64,000 bases of DNA from Aricia agestis (GCF_905147365.1 NC_056428.1:5114001-5178000), one strand, 5' to 3'. Shown: positions 10,936 to 22,743, counted from the stretch's first letter. Translations and numbers: made by a program. The notes: generated by a model from the letters alone, not told the origin.

Positions 10936-11275
10936 AACAAAAAATTAAAACCGACTTCCAAGGTAAAAACAATAATAACATCCTTTAAATAATATGAACT
11001 AAAAAGTATTAAATAATTTTTCCTAATCCTAATTTTTCCTTGTCGGTGCCAGTTAAAAAAGTTTCAAATATTCTAACAGACTGAAGATTCAGCTAAGTAT
11101 ATCTGGTACCGACTTCAAAATGATGAAGATTGAGTACAGAAATAGTTGAGTTTTAGCCGAATTCGGAAAAAGTCATTATTAGATAGGAAAAATTATTTAA
11201 TTCTTTTTAGTTCATATTATTTAAAGGATGTTATTATTGTTTTTACCTTGGAAGTCGGTTTAAATTTTTTGTTAT
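10936..11275. mobile_element. MITE with ~70-bp terminal inverted repeats
   Basis: The left arm AACAAAAAATTAAAACCGAC continues through TTCCAAGGTAAAAACAATAA and AACATCCTTTAAATAATATG. The right end is its complement almost base for base. The interior is unique and the element is noncoding. Confidence 0.8.
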
Positions 11276-11369
11276 AGCTAGTTTTGTTATGGCCATGGAT
11301 TTCGTTTTTCGGAAAATAATTGGTATTTTTCTTGGTTAGCAAGTAATGGATCTGTAATTCCAATATTAA

Positions 11370-11508
11370 GGGCCTATTTCACCACTTCCTGGTAAAGTGG
11401 CGAATAGGCTATTCACAACTTCTTTGACAGATTCTCCATACTTGATCTGTCAAGTTAATTGGTGGATAGCCTATTTGGCACTTATCGGGAAGTGGTGGAA
11501 CCGGCCCT
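11370..11508. mobile_element. Hairpin MITE family B, third copy
   Basis: GGGCCTATTTCACCACTTCC at left and complement (GGAAGTGGTGGAACCGGCCC) at right. It is preceded by TTAA. Confidence 0.75.
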
Positions 11509-11730
11509 AAAAGTAGTATAAAAACTCTAAGATTTAATGTACAATATAATATACTCATCCGACTATTCTTATACAAGGTAATTCCAGGTTTATGAGTCTT
11601 TGACTGGAGTTTATCTATTCAAAATCGTAGATGATTGGTTATTGTTTGACGTTAGCTAATAGAAGCGTTTCTGAATGGATAATAACCCTGTCAAACCTCA
11701 GAAACCAAGTATTATTAAATCAAGTCTTAT

Positions 11731-12061
11731 ACGTGGGAGAGCCACGCTTCGGCACAAATGGGCCGGCTCGACCGGATAAATACCACGTTCTCACAGAAAA
11801 CCGGCGTGAAACAGCGCTTGCGCTGTGTTTCGCCGAGTGAGTAAGTTTACCGGAGGCCCAATCCCCTAACCCCTACCCTATTCCCTTCCCTACCCTCAAC
11901 TATTCCCTTCCCTACCCTCCACTATTACCCTATTCCCTCTTAAAAGGTCGGCAACGCACTTGCAGCTCTTCTGATGCTGCGAGTGTCCATGGGCGATGGA
12001 AGTTGCTTTCCATCAGGTGACCCGTTTGCTCGTTTGCCCCCTTATTTCATAAAAAAAAAAA
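11731..12061 (+). mobile_element. Poly(A)-tailed SINE-like element (family J)
   Basis: Begins ACGTGGGAGAGCCACGCTTC. It carries GGGCCGGCTCGACCGG, GTTTCGCCGAGTGAGTAAGT, a variable CCCTACCCT/ATTCCC pyrimidine tract and GGCAACGCACTTGCAGCTCT. It ends in GCCCCCTTATTTCAT plus an A run. Other copies lie at 14704-15029, 33421-33771, 40997-41236 and 62079-62410. I assign it as a SINE or LINE-tail from the poly(A) end only. Confidence 0.7.
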
Positions 12062-12465
12062 CAAATGATGTACTAACTTAATTCAGTATACAAAGAGAAA
12101 GAAAAGTCTTTTTTTCTAATTTAATAAGAATAAATAAAGTCCACAGTATTTGAATCAGAATCAAGTAAGAATTCTATTACATAATAAATTCAGAACGAGC
12201 CAACTTTTAAATGTGACTATGTACGTTTTGCCAACCCTATTTTAGTAGCGATACTATGGCGTCGCGGCGTCTACTTGGCCTATCCTCGATCTACTTGCTT
12301 TTACATACTTTCAATTAATCAAATCTTAAAATAGGGGGAGCAATTCTAATGCCCTCGAATTTCAGATTAAAGGTTTTTGTACTATGTTTCTTAATCTTTT
12401 CTAGTCGCAATAGTTTTTTAGTATTATTTTTACCAATGATTCATCAGTCATCACGCCATTTGCAA
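12062..12465. other. Spacer, no gene recognised
   Basis: AT-rich. No coding frame and no clear repeat. Confidence 0.35.
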
Positions 12466-12633
12466 GCAAGTAAGTAGTTTTTTATAGGTCATAAATGGTA
12501 AACCTTAATTTAACTTTCACTAAATCAACTGAAATATAAAAATAAATCTAAAACCTTTTAATTTCATAAAAATAAATCTTATTGCTGCTGCGGGACCCTT
12601 CATGGGCGAGTCCAACTCGCACTTGGCCGGCTT
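12466..12633 (+). mobile_element. Repeat family H, 3' portion
   Basis: Matches the right part of 51235-51822: TAAATGGTAAACCTTAATTT, CTTTTAATTTCATAAAAATA, then CATGGGCGAGTCCAACTCGC and CACTTGGCCGG. Confidence 0.65.
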
Positions 12634-12974
12634 TTTTATCTTTGCTTTGTTGTCGTGTGTTTCAAAATGACATAGAAGTTAAAGGTAAGTATAAAAATCG
12701 GGACCATAGAACAGTCTATTTTAATTTGATGCAATTAACGTAACAGGTATTTGCCCATATTCTACCGGTGAAAGCGTCATGGCAAAGGTTATTTTACTAC
12801 ATAGATTTATTGAGTTCTAGATGTTGGAAAGTGTAATTTATCGTGCATTATGTGAGAAGGAAGTAAATAATGAGATAATATGACCTGTTGAGAAGCTACT
12901 GTATGCTACTGTTCTACCAAACGGTAAACAAAAACGGTAATATTTGATCGAAGCATACTAATATTGTAAATACG

Positions 12975-13118
12975 AAATGCAGAAAGGATTTAGCTGAAAT
13001 TTGGTATGGAGATAAATGTCCTGGGAATGGATATGGATACTTCTTATCCCGAAAAAATGTACGGTTCACGTGCGATTGACGAATTTGGGTGCAACAGAAT
13101 TACAGCCGTCATCTAGTA
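12975..13118 (+). mobile_element. Degenerate Lep1-like repeat (5' truncated)
   Basis: Retains GAAATTTGGTATGGAGATA, ATGTACGGTTCACG and the terminal CGTCATCTAGTA. The (CTGT)n part is missing. Confidence 0.6.
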
Positions 13119-13249
13119 ATATTAATGAAAAGTACAACATCATTGCGTTTAGGGAGCTACAATGCAACAAACGGACATACGTGACACATTTTTTCAGAGA
13201 TTAATCTGTGAAAAATTCAACTCTCTCGGTTCTTCAGAAACAGCCTGGA

Positions 13250-13322
13250 GACAGACAGACGGACAGCGATGTCTTAATAATAGGGTCCAGTTTTTACCCT
13301 TTGGGTACAGGACCCTAAACAT
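13250..13322 (+). mobile_element. Terminal fragment of interspersed repeat family K
   Basis: Contains GACAGACGGACAGCGATGTC and TTTTTACCCTTTGGGTACAG, shared with 40441-40515 in the same order. High-copy lepidopteran repeat tail. Confidence 0.55.
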
Positions 13323-13496
13323 GAAAGATGAATTGAACGGTTCCTATTCAAACTGCAGCTTTAAATGTGCCTTCACACAAATCTTGCTTAATAGCACTGT
13401 AGTGTGCATTGAGGAATATCAGTCAGTTGACGGTGCCAAATGACAAAAAATTACCGCATCGCCTCTATGGCTATAACAAAACAAAATGATGATATT

Positions 13497-13692
13497 TTAG
13501 AGTGTGCATGATATATTAATATTATGTATAGAGTTCACTGTTAATGAAACAGCGCTGAGAATATTGTTTTTAATATTATTTATATGAGAAATGCTCCAAT
13601 GTCCATGAATTTTCCCATACAAAAATAAAAAAGTATTCTATCACTGATGCTACTTTCACAGTGAACTCTATGTATAGGGCACGCAGCCTAAA
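13497..13692. mobile_element. MITE family D, degenerate
   Basis: The inverted blocks GAGTTCACTGTTAATG and complement (TTCACAGTGAACTC), and the GCGCTGA centre, are recognisable. The outer ACAGGGTGT ends are lost. Confidence 0.55.
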
Positions 13693-14703
13693 GTCATTTA
13701 GTTTTGATAAGTAAGACCATTGTAGATCCTTTATAGCTAATAAACACATTTAGAACTATCAAATATTGGATGAAGTTCAAAATGTTCATCTAAAATGTTA
13801 CATGATTTATAACAACCTAAATAAACTTTAACCAAAATTATTAGCACATGTTGATATTGACAGAACAATATGGCGCCAATATTAACGTCACTTTCAAACC
13901 ATAGCCAATAAATATACCAATAAACATTATTAGAATTATGGCTTAGAACTAACTTAGAACATAGGGTAATTTGTATTGAAATCTATCGGCTGCACTCAGA
14001 GAAATTTGATGATTTAAATACTCAACTCTTTTATTTTGATAAAAAATTTGACACAATATTCGGGTAGGTATTTTCTGTCTAAATTCAAATTAAATAATAA
14101 TTAAACGTCTGACTGCCGCACTCAGAGTGGAACATTATTTACTTAATTGTAATTAATTCAAAATTTTGACATAAGCCCCATACATTATCTGTCAAATCTG
14201 TCAAATCTCTTCATTAAATCAAGGTCTAATGAAATAAAGATGAGACTGAACCTAAAAATGTTTGTAAGTCCAAGTTTTTTCTTAGTCGGCTAATCTTAAA
14301 AGGAACTTTTCGTGCTTACATTTTTTCTATTTCTACTAAGCCATTAGGGAGACTTTTGTCTATAGTTTCCTACACGTAAAGATTTATTCTACGAAGTTAG
14401 GAAGGCATAATATTAATAAATATCTTGTGATCTCCATATTGTGTGTTCGGGTACGCGTAAATTTGTCGCATTATACATAATTTATAGTGAGTACCTTAGT
14501 ACGTTAGGTACTTGTACCCTAAATCCCTCAAGGTTTGTTACGTAGGTGTATTTATGAGGATTGTGGCGTTAGTTGATAGAGTTTCCAAGCGGGTATTCCT
14601 ATCTTACGAGTGCCATACTTTTCTTCATTATGTTATTTCATCTACGGGTTGTTATTAACATACCTACAGGCTACAGCCGTTTTGTTAAAGAGGCTAAACA
14701 GTA
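13693..14703. other. Spacer, no gene recognised
   Basis: About 1 kb of AT-rich sequence without a convincing coding frame, palindrome or shared repeat. Confidence 0.35.
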
Positions 14704-15029
14704 ATTTTTTTTTATTTTTTTATGTAATAAGGGGGCAAACGAGCAAGCGGGTGACCTGATGGAAAGCAACTTCCGTCGCCCATGGACACTCGCAACATCA
14801 GAAGAGGCAGCTCTTCTGATGTTGCGAGGTGCGTTGCCGGCCTTTTAAGAGGGAATAGGGTCATAGGGGAGGGTAGGGAAGGGAAAAGGGTAGGAGATTG
14901 GGCCTCCGGTAAACTCACTCACTCGGCGAAACACAGCGCAAGCGCTGTTTCACGTCGGTTTTCTGTGAGCCCGTGGTATTTCTCCGGTCGAGCCGGCCCA
15001 TTCGTGCCGAAGCATGGCTCTCCCACGTT
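14704..15029 (-). mobile_element. SINE-like element family J
   Basis: Reverse copy, with the poly(T) at 14704-14720 being the tail. It then reads CATAA-type end, GTCACCTGATGG, AACATCAGAAGAG and GGCGAAACACAGCGCAAGC. It ends at CATGGCTCTCCCACGT. Confidence 0.7.
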
Positions 15030-15086
15030 AAATTGGTTTGTTTGTTTTGGTTTTGATTGTGAATATAATAATGTAAAAATACCTTT

Positions 15087-15716
15087 ACTAATATTATAAA
15101 TGCGAAAGTATCTCTGTCTGTCTGTCTGTCTCGCTTTCACGCTAAAACTACCGAACCGATTCTAATGAAATTTTGTATACAGATAGTCTAAGGCCTGAGA
15201 AAGGACATAGGCTACTTTTTTACTGGAAAAAAGCGTTGTAAGGCGGTGAAAATGCGTAAATTTGTTCAAATTAGGTAAGTTCCAAAAATTTATAATAGAT
15301 GTCGCCGTGCGTCTCCTACATCGCGCTAACGCTTGCCCAAAAGTCTTTCTATAAGAGGTGGTATTATCTTATGTTCAATTTAAGATTTTTTTCGATTGTT
15401 ATTTCTATTTTTATTTCTATTTTACGTTATTTAATAAATCAGTACTTTATCTATGCAGTGACGTAACCTTAAACATATCATTGATAAATTGTTTATGGGT
15501 AAATTTGTGTAATTGGGGGGGTAAATAAGCTTTAAAATTTGGCATAAAATATAAAGTTTAATTTAAAAAATTGAAATATTATGTGCACACTGCACAGCTG
15601 TTTTGATTTAAGAGGTACCAGGGTTTTTTTTTTATAAAAGCTTTTGACACCAATTTTGTTGACATCGCGCGCTATAAACTGAAGTCCACGCGGACGAAGT
15701 CGCGGGCAACAGCTAG
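15087..15716 (+). mobile_element. Helitron-like repeat family L (630 bp)
   Basis: Starts ACTAATATTATAAATGCGAA, (GTCT)n, TCGCTTTCACGCTAAAACTA. Ends GAAGTCCACGCGGACGAAGT and CGCGGGCAACAGCTAG. A full inverted copy lies at 17568-18190. The CTAG end without obvious TSD suits a Helitron-type element. Confidence 0.65.
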
Positions 15717-16089
15717 CGTTTCATAATAATAATATTATAATATACCTTTTGTGGATTTAAAATCTAAAATATAAAAAATATATTTAATACCTACTTAGAT
15801 TTTTGATATGATGTGACACAGACGAGTCTAAATTAAAGTAATTACAAATATTATCCAGTTTTTTGAATAGGTACAATAAATTCCATATCGCATGTTTAAA
15901 CATATCCTTTGCATATCCTAAAATGCTCTCCTACTTCGTATGACCCTACACCCTTCGAATAGCCCTTGTTGGAATTGGCCAAAGGCGGTAGGGCCCGAAG
16001 GCAGCACTCAGACGTCTTCCACAATCCGCTTTTGTCCTTAAGGGCCCTTAGCAACGTTTACAATAAAGTTACCATTGATGTTATATTTA
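15717..16089. other. Spacer, no gene recognised
   Basis: AT-rich, then a short non-repetitive patch (15960-16050) with no supported gene. Confidence 0.35.
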
Positions 16090-16328
16090 ACGAGCTTTTG
16101 CCCGCGGCTTCGCTCGCGTTAGCAAGTATTATTATATATGTACAAACTTTCATCCCCTATTTTGACCCCTTGGGGGTAGAATTGATCAAAATCCTTTCTT
16201 AGCGGATGCCTACGTCATAACATCTACCTGCATGTCAAATTTCCGCCCGATCCGTCCAGTGGTTTGGGCTGTGCGTTGATAGATCACTATGTCAATCAGT
16301 CACCTTTGAGTTTTATATATATAGATAG
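16090..16328 (+). mobile_element. Helitron-like repeat family A
   Basis: Starts ACGAGCTTTTGCCCGCGGCT. It carries CTTTCATCCCCTATTTTGAC, GGTTTGGGCTGTGCGTTGAT and ends TATATATAGATAG. Confidence 0.7.
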
Positions 16329-16676
16329 AAGATAGATTAACTATGGCCCAGCTGCACCAGTGTGGGTTATAATTATTGTTTTTCAAAATTAGCCTTTCTT
16401 CTTATAAGCCTCGTTTTGCTTAAATAACTTTATGTTTAATGCACGATTTACGTATGTTTTTTATTATGAAAATTTAATTCGTCCTATGTCTTTTCACCTA
16501 TTATATCCTTCTACACAACATTTTGCACCAACAAAATTAATTTCACGAATTCATCGACAGTAATTTTAGCCCTTACGCATTAGCAATTCTTTTTATCATT
16601 AGTTTCAGATGTTTTATAAAATTGAGGCCATGGAAAGTCACTGTCATATTTTATAATGCATAATATATTTTGAGAT

Positions 16677-16937
16677 TTATTCCAATTTCAAATTGCTTCC
16701 AGTTGTTTTCAGGTTTATTTCTCTAGAGAATTCTGGCGTTTTCGTTATCACTAAACGACAGGTGAAATAAAATTTAACGTTTGGCTCAATTTTACTGTAG
16801 CCCGTGGATACTAAAGATTGAGCGTAAACGGCTTTGATATTGACATAGATTGCAGGAAAAATTACCTTCAAAATATTTTCAACTTCCGCAGTTTTTAACT
16901 TAAAAGCAAACCTCATATTTTCAGATACGTAGCTCAT
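16677..16937 (-). CDS. Uncertain 86-codon frame with good start context
   Basis: ATG at 16935-16937 lies in ATCAAAATGAG, a favourable insect context. The product has alternating hydrophobic and charged residues (MSYVSENMRFAFKLKTAEVE...) and ends in TGSNLKLE. It overlaps no repeat I recognise. I know no homolog, and no splice or polyadenylation support is clear, so a chance frame is the likelier reading. Confidence 0.15.
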   Translation of the reverse strand: MSYVSENMRFAFKLKTAEVENILKVIFPAIYVNIKAVYAQSLVSTGYSKIEPNVKFYFTCRLVITKTPEFSREINLKTTGSNLKLE

Positions 16938-17183
16938 TTTGATAAGTAATACACGTATTTTTTTTCATAAAATGATAATTATGTTTCTGGTAGCAAATAG
17001 TTTATTGTTTTTAGTTTTCTGTTAAAAAATATGTATGTCCTTCCCGGGGTTACCTAGTATCTCTATATTATAAAAAATCAGTTTAGTAGTGTATACCGCT
17101 GAACTGGTAACAGAATATATATTATTATGTCACACTTTTCCATTTACAATATTACTAAATAAATGAATCCATACTATCCATAT

Positions 17184-17389
17184 CCATACTAATATTATAA
17201 ATGCGAAAGTGTGTCTGTCTGTCTGTTACCTCTTCACGCCCAAACTGCTGAACCGATTTTGCTGGAATTTGGCATGGAGATACTTTGAGTCCTGGGAAAG
17301 GACATAGGATACTTTTGGTCCAGAAAAATGTACGGTTCCCGCGCGATAAACGAGTTTTGGCGCAACGGAGTTGCGGGCGTCATCTAGTT
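17184..17389 (+). mobile_element. Lep1-like repeat, near-complete
   Basis: CCATACTAATATTATAAATG, (GTCT)n, TACCTCTTCACGCCCAAACT, GGAGATACTTTGAGTCCTGG, GTACGGTTCCCGCGCGATAA, GCGCAACGGAGTTGCGGGCG, CATCTAGTT. This is the cleanest copy in the window. Confidence 0.8.
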
Positions 17390-17567
17390 ATGTATAAATA
17401 ATGCAGCATCTAGTTTTCAATATCAACGGGAAAGGCTATGTAATCCCAAAAATCTTAACGTCAGATTTTGCCAAAGGCTGTTTTGCCACACAATGTGTTC
17501 TATGAAAGGTGGTTTCGTTTGTAAACAAGACATGATTTATAGCTGTACTTAGATCATCATATTAAGT

Positions 17568-18190
17568 ACTAGCTGTTGCCCGCGACTTCGTCCGCGTGGA
17601 CTTCAGTTTATAGCGCGTGGTGTCAATAAAATTGGTGTCAAAAGATTTTTAAAACCCTGGTACCCCTTAAATCAAAATACCCAAAACAGCCGTGTAGTGT
17701 GCCCATATTTTTTTTTATTAAACGTTTTTATACCAAATTTTAAAGCTTATTTAGCTTTACACAACTTAGCTGCATTACACAACTTTAGCTTTACGCATAA
17801 ACTATTTAGTATATTTTATTATTGGTATGCTGTTGTTTCTGATATCTATGTTGGTAGGTGAGTTATTTGATAACGTGTATAACAATCGAAAGAATCGAAA
17901 AACTCAATCCAACATGGTACCACCTCTTATAGAAACACATATGAGCAAGCGATAGACCGATCTAGGTGACTCTTGGCGCCATCTGTTATGAGTTTTGGAA
18001 CTAACTTAATTTGAACAAATTTACGCATAAACACCCCCTTTCAACCCCTTTTTCCAGTAGCCAATAGCCTAATAGACTATCTGTGTACAAAATTTAATTA
18101 CAATCGGTTCAGTAGTTTTAGCGTGAAAGCGAGACAGACAGACAGACAGACAGAGATACTTTCGCATTTATAATATTATATTAGTATAGA
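17568..18190 (-). mobile_element. Helitron-like repeat family L, inverted copy
   Basis: Mirror of 15087-15716: ACTAGCTGTTGCCCGCGACT at left, (CAGA)n and CTTTCGCATTTATAATATTA at right. Confidence 0.65.
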
Positions 18191-18449
18191 TGCATGATTA
18201 TTAGCTAGTTTTACTATAATTATACCAAGCAGAGATCAGAAAGATCGATAAAAAACTTTTTTTTTATATTTTATTTAGTGCTAAAATTAAATTTTTAGAA
18301 CGATATTATGTGTGTGACTCATATGAATGAACAATTTTTATTTATGTCATAATAAAGTTAATTGAACATTTTAAATAAGAGGTTTGGGAATATTTTTGAG
18401 AGCTACAAGCCGAAGGAGGTAGTCAGACTGAAGGTCACTGTCGTCACTT

Positions 18450-18588
18450 CAGTAGCTCTACCATTAGTTTACAGCTATAGTATTTTTCGATACTCGATAC
18501 CGACTACTCATTTTGAGTATGGCAAATTTTACAGCACCTCTAGTGGTTACTTGCGGAACTAAAATCGCCATACTAAATATTTACGTCG
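18450..18588. mobile_element. MITE family M, partial
   Basis: AGTAGCTCTACCATTAGTTT and TTTTCGATACTCGATACCGA match the left arm of the palindrome at 36460-36651. The right arm is incomplete. Confidence 0.55.
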
Positions 18589-18654
18589 TCACTTCAGGCG
18601 TTGCAAATTGCCGATCTCATCTCTCTCATCGAAAGCGCGATTTATAATCAGTAA

Positions 18655-18960
18655 GCATACTATGAAATCGTTTTGAGACTCAATCGGATGAGAATGCCGA
18701 AAAATTCAATTAAAATGCCACTTTATGACATACTATACTATATGTCATAAAGTAGGATATTATTTGAATTTTTAGAACTGTCATAAAGTGGCTTTTTAAT
18801 TGAATTATTCGGAACTAAAAAAGATCGGAACGGCACCTTAAGTTTATCTCCACAGTTTGTGACTATAGTCTGTCATAAAGTGGCATTTCAATTGAATTTT
18901 TCGGAACGAAAGAAGATCGGAACGGCACCTTAGGTTTATTTCCACAGTTTGTCCATACTT
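18655..18960. repeat. Cluster of diverged repeat blocks (TCATAAAGTGGC)
   Basis: Three versions of a block with TCATAAAGTGGC, TTTTAATTGAATT and GATCGGAACGGCACCTTA occur in both orientations. It begins with a family N MITE fragment (ATCGTTTTGAGACTCAATCG). Confidence 0.55.
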
Positions 18961-18971
18961 TCGCATTTCCA

Positions 18972-19844
18972 CTGCGTAGCTAGCACGGGGTTTCCCAGTC
19001 GATTCTTCGGAAGAAAGTAATGGCAGTTTCTTTCCCATGTCTACATATCTTATTCCCGAGCATGGCACCACCCATCGACTTGAGTTTCAGTGGACAAAGA
19101 CAAGAAACTCTTTCCATAGCAACCATCAAAGCAACGGCAATTTTTTTTTTGACATTTAGTGTCTTGGTTCTTTTTTTTTAATTATGGCACCTCGGCTATA
19201 AAACCATGGCCAGGGTCGAGTAAATGGCGGCAAATTAAAAAAATCGACGTGCAGCAACCCTGTCTATAGCCGGAATTATAGTTTTGATCTACGAAATACG
19301 AAAAATAAAAACTAAGTAACTTTATTATTCGTAGTTTGTAGATCAAAACTATAATTCCGGCTATAGACAGGGTTGCTATACATCGATTTTTTTTAATTTG
19401 CTGCCATTTACTCGACACTAGCCATGGTTTTATAGCCAAGTGCCATCAGACGCGGTCCGAAGGTGGGGGTCACAGGGGACATGACAACCCCCAAAATCTA
19501 AGGTAAAATTGAAAAATCTCAAAATCTTGCTAAATAATAAAAGGAAATATCTAGCTATCCCCTAGCCACCACTTCGTCCGACCTTAGACAGCTGCTGTGT
19601 GTCCGAGGGCGCAGATAAAAAACCCCCCCAAAATTTCAGGCTGCGACCGCGCCTGAGTGCCATAATAAAAATAAAAAAAGAATCAAGAAACTAAATGTCA
19701 TAAGCGGTTCGTCATGCTTGACTTATAGATTTTCAAAAGCGGAAGATATCGAGATACGAAAGAAACTTTTTCTCCAGTGTTTTTCCGGTAAAACTGTCAA
19801 AATTTAGTTTCTTTCGTTTGTCTACGTGCTTGTGCTAGCTATGC
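18972..19844. mobile_element. Non-autonomous palindromic DNA element, copy 2
   Basis: Same family as 187-787, with both arms of the inner palindrome retained (about 19186-19446, then resuming after 19663). It carries an additional 209-bp insertion at 19447-19655. Both termini are the TGCRTAGCTAGCAC inverted repeat. Confidence 0.7.
19447..19655. mobile_element. hAT-like MITE with 8-bp target duplication
   Basis: The 209-bp insert is flanked by identical 8-bp AGTGCCAT copies (19439-19446 and 19656-19663). Its ends are imperfect inverted repeats (CAGACGCGGTC at left, complement of CAGGCGCGGTC at right). An 8-bp TSD with a CAG terminus is the hAT superfamily signature. The paralogous element at 187-787 has the uninterrupted site with a single AGTGCCAT at 599-606. 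Confidence 0.75.
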
Positions 19845-19854
19845 TGGTCGTCGT

Positions 19855-20125
19855 GCTAGCACTACTGCTCTACAACGTAATTTCTCGTTTGTTAGAATTC
19901 GACGCGAATTTAAAGGAAGCGGCATTCTCGTTTGTTTGAGTCTCAAAACAGGAGCTGTACCACGAAACCGTTTTCAAACTCAAACAATCGTACGAGAATG
20001 CCGCCTCCTACTGTAACAAACGAGAGATTACGTTGTTAGAGCAGGACGCGGCATTCTCATCCGATTATTTGAGTCTCAAAACGGTTTCGTCGTAGGCCTA
20101 CTGTTTCGTGGTACGGCCTCAGGAT
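19855..20125. mobile_element. MITE family N (GAGAATGCCGC)
   Basis: Repeated inverted blocks with GCGGCATTCTCGTTTGTTTG, TTTGAGTCTCAAAACGG and GTACCACGAAACCGTTTT. Sister copies lie at 27825-27975 and 40245-40415. This copy looks like one and a half units head to head. Confidence 0.65.
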
Positions 20126-20136
20126 AGTGCTCTGCG

Positions 20137-20382
20137 GGGCTAAAATTGTCGCTTTGAAGAATCATATTAATACAATTTTTTTTTAAATCGCAAAATGGTC
20201 ACTCTGCTTGCAATTCTTGTCTAGTAATTCGCAGCATTCGTACTAATTTCGTCGTCGATTCGTTTCGTTCGTTCGTTCGTTCGTCAGTTTGTTTCGTTTT
20301 GGCAATTCATTTTATGAATTGATTTGAGAGGAATTTGAAAAATGTGACCCATAAACATATAGCGATGTGACCATTTTAGCCC
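20137..20382. mobile_element. MITE family C
   Basis: GCGGGGCTAAAATTGTCGCT at left and GTGACCATTTTAGCCCCGC at right are inverted. It contains a (TTCG)n microsatellite (20264-20284). Confidence 0.65.
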
Positions 20383-21154
20383 CGCTGTTTTGCCTTGGAT
20401 CTGTGCGATAAAAATATAGACAGACACACTTTCGCCCTTTTAATATAAAGTGCGGATTATATTAAAAAGTGTAGTTTTAGAGTTACACCGACTTCTATCA
20501 GTATATCCCGGCGAATCCTTTTTCAGGACTTTAAATAAACTCTAGTTTGAAAGTTTTCGGATTAAATGTCGCCAGGACTAATTGAAAATGTTCGTTCCTG
20601 GCTCCTGGGCGAAACTAAACAATGAAACTGCGAACGAATAATACAAAACTTTCTCAAAGTTTATTTCGGTTTCGGCCCGCTATCAGAAAAAGTTTCAACA
20701 ATAACCGGATTCGAAATAGTTATCTGAATATCGGTTAGCATCGTCAGTGTCCCAATTATAGTATTTTAATGCAACATTCAGTTTTATCTCTTGTTTAATC
20801 CAATACGTTTCTTCTCGAATGAAAAAAAAGTGTAGCACTCTAGGACTACCGCGGTAAATCTATTGTATAGCATTTTTATCAATATTATGCAATAATGATT
20901 CGCATACGCCTCCGTACGCACACAAATACCGTGTTGAAACTGCCGAACTGAAACGACGATAGATGATGAACGGCAACGCCGCACGGAGCAGGGAGTGTTA
21001 GGTTTAGTTTCGTTACGGAATTTCTTGATATGGTCGCCGGCCGCCGCAATCGATGCCCGCGATAAAAGCTATGCAGTAGCTTAAAAATTGAGTACTAAGA
21101 AAAATGTTGAAGCTTGACCACTGGTTGTATACTATAATATCTTATATCTTTAAA
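20383..21154. other. Low-repeat spacer, with GC-richer patch at 20890-21060
   Basis: Contains CGGCAACGCCGCACGGAGC and GGTCGCCGGCCGCCGCAATC. It might hold a regulatory or untranslated exon, but no splice-bounded coding frame is visible. Confidence 0.3.
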
Positions 21155-21352
21155 CGAGCAATTCTTATATATATGTATATTGTATGTATATAATTGGAAT
21201 CTCAGAATCGGCTCCAGCGATTTTCATGAAATTTAGTATATAGGGGGTTTCGGGGGCGATAAATCGGTCTAGCTAGGAATCATTTTTAGAAAATGTTATT
21301 TAATTCGTGTTTTATCGAATACCGAGCAAAGCTAGGTCAAATAGTTAGTTAT
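21155..21352 (+). mobile_element. Helitron-like repeat (CGAGCAATTCTTATATATAT family)
   Basis: ACGAGCAATTCTTATATATA, GGAATCTCAGAATCGGCTCC, TATAGGGGGTTTCGGGGGCG and CCGAGCAAAGCTAGGTCAAA, then ATAGTTAGTT. This is a common insect interspersed repeat. Confidence 0.6.
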
Positions 21353-21891
21353 ATAATTATATAACTATATTATTGTTACGTACTAGGGTTCGAAGGATTT
21401 GGAGAGAAATACCTGCTGACTCTCTTGAAGACTTTATTCACTACCACTAGGTCTAACACAAAGCACTAGATCGAAAACAATAAGCACTATCACTGTCCTA
21501 GGTCGTAGACAAGTCGTAGGTTTCACTGATTCACTCACTATTGATCACTTGTTTTCACTCCGAAGTCGCCTTCAAGATTGCTCAAATGAACAGAATTCCG
21601 GCCCGTCTGCCTGTGACTATTTATATGGTACTTTATATTATATATTGCTGAACAGCACCAGGTGGTTTCACTACGTCTGTAGTCTTTGCAGTACTTACCA
21701 TTCACGTATCAAAAATGTCCTTTTATTATTTTTAAACATCATTCGACTCTTTTTGGGACATTTGAAATGAGACATCTGTTGCATTTATTGGCATTGCGGT
21801 AAAAAAATGGTAACTTAACCTCAACCATGTTTAAATTTTCATTATTTGAGTTATGCAAACTCAATTTTTAGCGGTATCATATCATATTATT

Positions 21892-22207
21892 CTATATTCT
21901 TATATATAAAATTCTCGTTATGTTAGGCCGCGTACTCCACCGAAACGGCTTTACTGATTTTAACCAAATTTTATTTGCATATTCAGTGGGTCTGAGAATT
22001 GGCTACTGGGTACTTTTTATATTGATAAGTGCATATGTTGAATAAATAATAGTAAATTATTACAAGTCGAGACTGACGGCGATCATTGTTTGTACGACGG
22101 GATAGCGATAGACGTTGCCATGGTGCCATACTTATTTAGTCACTTCAATAAAATAATACGGGCGAAATACTTTATATGGCAAAGAAACGATTGCCGTGAC
22201 AGCTAGT
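21892..22207 (+). mobile_element. Helitron-like repeat family I
   Basis: TCTTATATATAAAATTCTCG, CCACCGAAACGGCTTTACTG and a terminal GCCGTGACAGCTAGTA. CTAG end and no TSD, as for other Helitron-like units here. Confidence 0.55.
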
Positions 22208-22480
22208 ATTATAATATTTATTTCTCACTGATACACAACAATTGTTTTTGTTATATTAAGTAACACTCAGAAAGACAACTTGCCCGAAAAGTGTCTCTTT
22301 CTCGTTCCAAATGAACTCAAACGGAATTCCAAAAGCTTATACCAATTCATATTTCTAACAAAACTAGAAACTTTACAATTGGAATTTTCAGTTACGTGAG
22401 ATGGTTTACCTTTGTTACTGCTCCTTCAGATTGATACAGTAACTGGAGCCAGCTACTTGACACTATAATGTTGAAAATTA

Positions 22481-22743
22481 TACAGAGTGTAACAAAAATA
22501 AGTGATAATACTTTAGGGTGTGTACGTGTTCCATGTAGAGAGTTCACTGTGAAAGTAGCAGCGCTGAAAGACCAACATTTTTTCTCACTTTTGTATGTGG
22601 AAACTCGTGACGCTCGGGCCCTTGCCGATACAAAAGTGAAAAAAAATCGTCTTTCAGCGCTGCTTTCACAGTGAACTCTCTACAAGGAACACGTACACAC
22701 TGTAAAGTTAAAGTATTATCACTTATTTTTGTTACACACTGTA
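22481..22743. mobile_element. MITE family D, well preserved
   Basis: TACAGAGTGTAACAAAAATA at left and TTTTTGTTACACACTGTA at right. The inner GAGAGTTCACTGTGAAAGTA and complement are intact. Confidence 0.8.

Noticed and set aside
14782..15099. Frames of 70-105 codons over the GC-rich blocks at 11.8, 14.9, 33.5 and 62.2 kb
   Set aside because: These lie inside copies of the poly(A)-tailed SINE-like family J. The same peptides recur only because the repeat recurs.
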